From positions 685,001 through 749,000 of the forward strand of contig JAOTOL010001454.1 of the NCBI GenBank assembly GCA_034440575.1: 64,000 bases of DNA. The letters are read 5' to 3'. This stretch comes from Imbricaverruca yamaguchii (taxonomy: Eukaryota; Arthropoda; Thecostraca; Neoverrucidae). The position numbers were made by a program, and so were the translations under genes. The notes under the pieces are model-generated. The model was not told where the DNA came from. It was given only the letters and a program-made list of their open reading frames with translations, and ran no database searches. Of the stretch, positions 58,300 to 64,000 are shown piece after piece. How positions within the stretch are numbered: position 1 is the first letter of the stretch; the number at the start of each line of letters is the position of its first letter.

Positions 58300-59715
58300 A
58301 ACCCATTACGATCAAAATGACGGTTTCATGATCAAAATGACGGTAAAACCATAACGGTTTCACCACATACCAAACGTGGTATTAGAGAAACGCATATATT
58401 ACAGCAAATTTCATTCCTGAGAGGAAGCGGAATAGCTGTCCTGATTGCGCGAACGGTGACTCGTCACCCAGTAGTTCGCGTAACGATACTGAAGTACCTC
58501 CAAAGTGGCGTCTTCGCTCATGGGCCAGTCTGGGACACGCAACCAATATGTTGAATCGACAGTGTGGCGTGGCACCTTTGGCACGGTGGCCTTTGGTCGC
58601 CACCCAGGAGGTGTCCATGGGTGCTGTATGTGTGGCCTGTACGCAGGCGGCATAGTATCACCTCATGACGTCTAATTTTATGTGATGATGATGGCCACTC
58701 ACCAAGATGGTGTTTAATTTTCCTCAACTTGTTTTCTGTCATGTACTCCCAGCTGTCCTTCCATTTATTGAGAACCGAGGTCCCAGTGGCTGGGAAGAAA
58801 TCCCCCGCAGGGAGAGGAAGACATCGTGAGCGTGGGCCTCGAGCAGCACGTCTCGCTACAGCGTCAGCAGCCTCATTCCCACTGATTGCTACGTGGCTGG
58901 GAAGCCAACATAATACCACCTGTTCACCTTCCATGTTCGGTGTCGTAAGTCTAGATAAAACGCTTTGTACCAGTGGGTTACATGGGTTGGCGCCAGCAGG
59001 CTACTAAGCGAGTCGCCATCTATAACATGCAGTTAATCATGTCCGACCTCAATAAAACTCAGCGCCTTGTTGATAGCTACCAGCTTAGACGTGTAGGCTG
59101 ATGCATTCGCGGGGAGAGAAAACGTTCCATTTGCGGTATTTGTCACAAAGGCGCTACTAACACCAGAGTCCGTCTTTGATCCGTCCGTATATATCGGAGT
59201 GTAGTTTGATATGACGATATAAGCTCCATTGCCATTAGCTTGTGTTCTCGAGGAATGAAGTCCGCCTTCCTCAGGGATGTCAGTGACGCATCGATATTTG
59301 TGGTGGCCAGTCTCCAGGGAGGAGTCCTTGAAGATTCAACACGTGACACACCACGCAATGTTATAGCACTGTCCGCGAAGAGTGCTTGGATTCTCACGCG
59401 GAAAGGGGCAGACGTTCCCTGTCGCCTCCCTATAAACATAGCTAGGGTATGCCGGAAAAACACCGATCGGTAGGTTGGGTGGTCGGGGAACTGGCGCAGC
59501 GTGCACACATAACGCATGCCAAGCACCTCACGACGCGTAGCCAGGCACGGCTCGTTGGCCTCCACCAGAAGACTCACCATTGGTGACGTGCGAAAGCAGC
59601 CTGTAGCAATGCGTAGAGAGGTGTGTTGGTCTAACGTTCGCTTTGCCGACTTACACGAACTATCATAAACGAAGAACATATAATCCAGTTTAGATCGGAC
59701 CAAGGATCTGTATAG
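58300..59715 (-). mobile_element. LINE 3' end with RNase H domain (I/Jockey group), decayed
   Basis: On the minus strand the region after the reverse transcriptase reads VRSKLDYMFFVYDSSCKSAK and LRIATGCFRTSPMVSLLVEA. An RNase H domain follows: IYTDGSKTDSGVSSAF near 59190 and VVLCWLPSHVAISGNEAADA near 58910. The tail RRHEVILCRLRTGHTYSTHG lies near 58670. The catalytic polymerase part is absent (5' truncated), and there is a stop near 59040 and a frame change near 58530. Confidence 0.85.
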
Positions 59716-60380
59716 TCATGGGTGTAACCATTGGGGGGGGGGGGACATTCTCCCCCACCAATTTCTGAAAAGTAGCGATTTGTCCCCCCCCCATTTTCCG
59801 TGTCCTCTCTAGCCTCGCTACCTGAGTATCGTCGCCGCAAAATTCTACGTAATCATTTCTAGAGTAAAAATATATACGCAAGAGAATCACCAAAAATACT
59901 AAAAGCCGATGTACCCAATCAATGAGCTCTGCAGGCCATTTGTCGTCAAAATCTCCGAATAGTAAATCGACAACCGTTAGAAATTTCTGCTTCCAGACCA
60001 TTATTGAATAATATCAACCTTGACCATCTTCGGTTTTCGCTCCAGTGAAAAATTGTGATCTGCTAGAAAACACATCTGCATTATCGCTAAGCTTTATACG
60101 TCTTAGGTTGCATTCCCCTGTTCATATATTGACATGTCTTGAACAAATGCGGCTCTGGATGTTCCTGGCTATCTTCAAGACCACTGAGGGAAGTCATGGG
60201 CAGCCTTAAGCACATAATCAAATTAACGTCGTTTTCGTCTTCGTATTCAGCGACGAGTTCGCCGGAGGCGTATTTGTGTTGGCATCGGCATTCCGCGACG
60301 GGTGTATGATCCTTCGAATCAATTAACACTGACCACGCTAGGAGGAACTACATAGGTATCGCATTACCACTTTAACGGTT
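59716..60380. other. Intergenic, nothing recognised
   Basis: Poly-G and poly-C runs near 59733 and 59786. No gene. Confidence 0.5.
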
Positions 60381-60384
60381 AAGG

Positions 60385-60985
60385 CTCAACGTAAGCCTTT
60401 TTTTATCACCCAAACCTGTCCAAATCTGGTATCAAGTAATAGCCTGTGGTGAACCATACCGCAACATTTGAAGTCGGCACATGTCAAGGTCAAACTTCTA
60501 AGTCAAAGGTTATCTTCATTTATTAGATGGAGATATTGAAGCGATATCGACCGAACGCGATGTTCGTTTGCTTCAATTTCCATCAGCTGAGCGTCATTCG
60601 ACGTGGCTTGTCATGTAGTATCAGCAAGCTAAGGAACCGAATTATTTATCAAGGTCAAAGGCCAAGCTGATACTTCGATCGCCGATTTTTTCCCATTTCT
60701 CTGAAACTTATCCAAATTTGGTATCAAGCAATAACCTATGGTAAACACCCGAGTAACATTTCAAACCGAAACATGTCAAGGTCAAAGGTTGGATTAAGTT
60801 CTTCGATGTTATCGCGTTGTGTCGCCATGGCTTCAATTTGCAGAAAATGGATGTCGAATCGTGTTGTGTCATTCATGTTGTCTTGCACAGTATCCGAAAG
60901 TTTATATTTTGAAATAATCTGGACGATTATTTCAAAATTAAACCTGATTTGTTCAGTCGCATCACATTTTTTGTGGTTTTCGGAC
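60385..60985. repeat. Diverged tandem duplication, about 290-bp unit
   Basis: Blocks around 60410-60500 and 60700-60790 share tccaaatctggtatcaagta, the aacatttgaag/aacatttcaaa segment and acatgtcaaggtcaaa. No coding signal. Confidence 0.65.
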
Positions 60986-61033
60986 GCTACTCATCAGTTA
61001 GTTAGTTATTAGGGCTTTAGGGCGCATCGACTA

Positions 61034-61171
61034 GACGCTACTCGTCGAGCGCTTTCCGATGACACCTTTTTCGTTTTCGTGCGATGCCGAGTTTGGATTT
61101 TAGAGGGGTCTTCAACCCCCCCCCTCCGAGACGGGGTGTGAGGATTTGACCGGAAAGAAAGAAAGGGTTAA
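61034..61171 (+). mobile_element. piggyBac-like MITE, 3' fragment (copy C)
   Basis: It matches the right end of copies A and B, from actcgtcgagcgctttccga to a damaged terminal repeat ending gggttaa, with TTAA at 61168-61171. The 5' part is absent, replaced by the SINE-tail module. Confidence 0.72.
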
Positions 61172-62300
61172 AGCAAAATACCCACATAAACATACAATTA
61201 TAGCGGAAACACTAAAGCGGATAGGTGTGTACTCAAGATGGAGTTTCCATTCAGACAAAGTGTTGCCACGGGAGCTGTGTATTCCATAATCAAAAATGAA
61301 GAACATGTTATTTTGAATGCTCTACGTTCGTCTAGTACCCTCTACAATTACCTACGTTAGTTGAATATAATCGTTAATCTCAAAGAAAAGTTTTAAACAA
61401 AGTTTCAAAAGCTGCACAAAATATGCGACATGGGGCCTTTTCCGCCGGCATTTTTGGATATTTGGATATTAATATCAATATTTGCTATCGCAACATGTTG
61501 TTTCCGAGACGCGAACTCCGAATCACCGGCTTGAATTACATGCTTATGGTATTATAATGGCATCGCAATCACTCAGGTCAGAAAATACCATCAAATGGCC
61601 CTACTTCACCGACTCAGCAAAAATAAAAAAATTTGAAGAAAAAAAGGGAAAAAACTCCAAAAACTGATAATTCCTAAGTGGCACACGACCCCAGATCCCA
61701 TATTCACCCAAAAAAAGTCGGTCAGCGATTTTCAAACCAAACTCCGAATCACCCATTCCGGGCCAAAACGCCAAGTCAACTCATAATCACACACTTAGGC
61801 TTCCCTAACTTTTCATCAGCGACACCGTGAATGTTTCGCGACGCGAACCGTCCACTTTCGCGCCACAGACGCTGCGATTTCTCCGTTCCTTCCCCAGACA
61901 GCTGATCAATGGCGTCACCAGGATATGACCAGCCGGCATATTGCAGGCGGAAAATGCAAATATTGCGCGAGAATCACAATGTATTCAACATTTTAGGTAG
62001 CCATGAAATCTGATACAAACAGGTCTGAGCAGGGTGTTCGTGATCTGCATCCACCACTGCGTCGCATATCAGCTTCCCACGGGGCGACGGCCGGTTCCCG
62101 ACGTCTGGAAAGCTAACAATGCGCGCACACAGGAAAAGCGTATTCAACGACACATCCTGCCATCTAGTGAGAAATATTGTTATCTATACTTCAACGTTCA
62201 ATCGCATGACATTCATTCAATACCTGTTGCTATAATACCTAGACCGCGCTGCTGCCTAGCGATGGCTATCTGAAATGATGCTTCTATAAAATTATGTAGT
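61172..62300. other. Intergenic, nothing recognised
   Basis: No coding similarity. Confidence 0.5.
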
Positions 62301-62304
62301 TCTT

Positions 62305-62650
62305 GAATCTGTGGAGGTTATGACCGCTTCGGAGTTGTGGAGGTTATGACCGTTTCGTACTTGTGGAGGGATTACGACCTATGGGAGTACCTATGGGGAT
62401 TACGACCTGTGGAGGCTATGACCTGTGGAGGTTATGACCGGCGAAGGTTATGAACGCTGCGGGCTTGTGGGGGTCATGACCTGTGGAGGTTATGACCGCT
62501 TCGGAGTTATGGAGGTTATGACCTGTGGTGGTTATGCACGCTGCGGACTTGTGGAGGTTATAACCTGTGGAGGTTACGACCACTGCGATGTGTTGAATTT
62601 GTGGAGGTTGTGAGCTGTGGAGGTTATGACCTGTGGAGGTTATGATACGT
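62305..62650 (+). repeat. Degenerate minisatellite around tgtggaggttatgacc
   Basis: About 16 units of 17-36 bp, alternating tgtggaggttatgacc with gcttcggagt/gctgcgggct fillers. Confidence 0.88.
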
Positions 62651-62764
62651 CTCCGGCCTGCAACTTGCAAGACAGGTAGTTGAGGGGAGCTAAATTGACC
62701 AGAGATCCGCCTTACACGCGTCTACACATCCGCTGAGGGGGTCGATGAGGTGAGGCCTCTGACA

Positions 62765-63960
62765 TACCTTTACCAGGAGACTCGCTTGGCCTCGCGCACA
62801 ATCCGACGGACGGAGGCCCTAGCTTTTCTAAAGGCGATCATGTAGGTCGTTGAGCTCCGGCGGTCGAAAGCTCGGAAAGCCCGATTCCTGGCACGAATGG
62901 CGTCCCGGCACTCCTGGGTCCACCACGGGAATGGGGCACGACGGGGCGTCCTAAATGTCACTACGGAACACACGTAGTGGCCGCCTTGAGGACCGCCGCT
63001 GTAAATGTAGCCACGGAAGTGGGGAGTCGTGGTCGGGAGTGAACTTCGTCTCTAATTGCGCCTCAAAATCTCCCCAGTCGGCCTTTCTGAGGTTCCACTT
63101 CCGAGGCCTTATGCCAAGGACAGTCCGCCCGGCTCGGTAATTCAACCACACAGGGAAGTGGTTGCTTCCCAGCGGGTCGTTGTCGACAGACCAGGTAAAA
63201 TGTTCGACTAGTTACGGAGAACAGAGGTTCAGGTCTAAAACCGACATTCCCCCGGAGGGTGAGGTAGAGTACGTGGGTGAGCCTGTATTTAAAACAAATA
63301 ATGACTCGGCACGGATAAAACGTTCAGGAGACTTCCCCGCGGATTGATCGTGTGACATCCCCAAGCTGTGTGATGGCAGTTATTGTTCATTGGGTGATTC
63401 ACGACTCACTTTATGCACATCCACTGCTAATGACGACGCCCACACTGTTTCGCCGGTGGGCCGCGGGATTGTGAAATGTCCGGAGCGGTACAAGTGTCGA
63501 CCAGGGGACCTTTGGTACCAAGAACCCAATACCTTAACTACTCGGCTACCCCCGCTCCTGTGATGGCAGTTAAAATCCCAGAGAAGTAGGACTGGAGGAG
63601 GGAGCCCTAGCATTAGAAGTCCCAGTTTTACCGTGAAGAGAGGAAGCCCAGGAGGCAGGTACAGTGAGCACAATGTTATTGGTCGATTAGCGAAGCTCAC
63701 ACGAGCGGCAGCCGCCTGCAGTGATGTGTTCAGGGTTACCTGATGAGCAGGTACACCATGGTGCACCGCCAGCATGGTTCTACCATGAGCCACTGCGTCA
63801 GCCGGTACATTTTTGCGGTAAACGGAGTACCCATTTAGTGAGTAGAAGGCTCCAGGCGATAGCATTGTCTCCTGTGGACATGACTGCAGGGTTTCACTGG
63901 GATAAAACATACTAAAGGTCGGTAAAATTGGCTCTGAGACCGCGTATGTTCTATTGTAAA
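62765..63960 (-). pseudogene. LINE endonuclease region, truncated and split by a SINE
   Basis: On the minus strand: ETMLSPGAFYSLNGYSVYRK, GRTMLAVHHGVPAHQVTLNT, ITLCSLYLPPGLPL and LLLWDFNCHH of an AP endonuclease. A 176-bp SINE follows, then LGSNHFPVWLNYR and TPRRAPFPWWTQECRDAIRA, the endonuclease to reverse transcriptase linker, before it stops near 62765. At least one frame change lies near 62990. Same broad I/Jockey group as 58300-59715; whether they are one family cannot be told. Confidence 0.82.
63383..63558 (-). mobile_element. tRNA-derived SINE (family 2) with 14-bp target duplication
   Basis: Flanked by tgtgatggcagtta at 63369-63382 and 63559-63572. Minus-strand head gggtagccgagtagttaagg, body gcggcccaccggcgaaacag and tail gtgcataaagtgagtcg, as in 15655-15832. 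It sits inside the LINE endonuclease frame, so it is younger than that LINE. Confidence 0.88.
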
Positions 63961-64000
63961 ACTAAAACTAAAGACGGCATTTCGGTTGTTGACTAGCTTT

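Overview
This is a piece of an animal nuclear genome. It has GT-AG spliced exons scattered over tens of kilobases, no operon-like gene density, long microsatellites and minisatellites, tRNA-derived SINEs, several non-LTR retrotransposons, a Penelope-like fragment, a BEL/Pao remnant and DNA transposons. The mix fits an invertebrate, most likely an arthropod such as a crustacean. That assignment is an inference, because no rRNA or mitochondrial marker is present.

One host gene can be supported: a bubblegum-type very-long-chain acyl-CoA synthetase (ACSBG family) on the + strand. Eleven exons lie between 9934 and 52466, with stop codon 52464-52466 and a polyadenylation signal at 52692. All splice phases agree and no exon carries a frameshift or stop. 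The first visible exon begins inside a codon, so the N-terminal exon(s) lie upstream, either unrecognised in 1-9933 or outside the window. Visible coding length is 1804 bp (about 600 residues). It includes the ATP/AMP P-loop, the YGLSE motif, the TGD motif, the hinge region and the C-terminal catalytic lysine region.

Layout. 1-9933 holds no recognised gene, but has a near-perfect 490-bp hairpin (5351-5843), two SINEs and an AT/AC microsatellite. 9934-33750 carries exons 1-8. Its introns hold two piggyBac-like MITEs, a (GA)n tract, a 2.7-kb array of about 83-bp units, (TC)n/(TCTCTA)n, a 21-bp minisatellite split by a LINE tail, a 49-bp minisatellite, and a 39-bp minisatellite in frame with the following exon. 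33751-49817 is one 16-kb intron. It holds a 486-bp pure (AT)n tract, a long LINE with ORF1 and ORF2 (minus), a complete 2542-bp DNA transposon with 8-bp target duplications, a GIY-YIG Penelope-like fragment, a second decayed LINE with a fold-back copy, and the 3' end of a third LINE. 49818-52466 carries the last three exons. 52700-64000 is intergenic: degenerate minisatellites, a BEL/Pao deletion derivative carrying a SINE, an RNase-H-bearing LINE 3' end, a MITE fragment, and a LINE endonuclease region split by a SINE with a 14-bp target duplication.

The most unusual pattern is that three tandem arrays sit against the 5' edges of exons of this one gene and are built from, or resemble, the intron/exon junction itself (exons 2, 4 and 7). 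In the exon 7 case the 39-bp unit keeps the reading frame open and repeats the conserved YGLSE motif with an intact splice acceptor in most units. No new multi-gene system was found.
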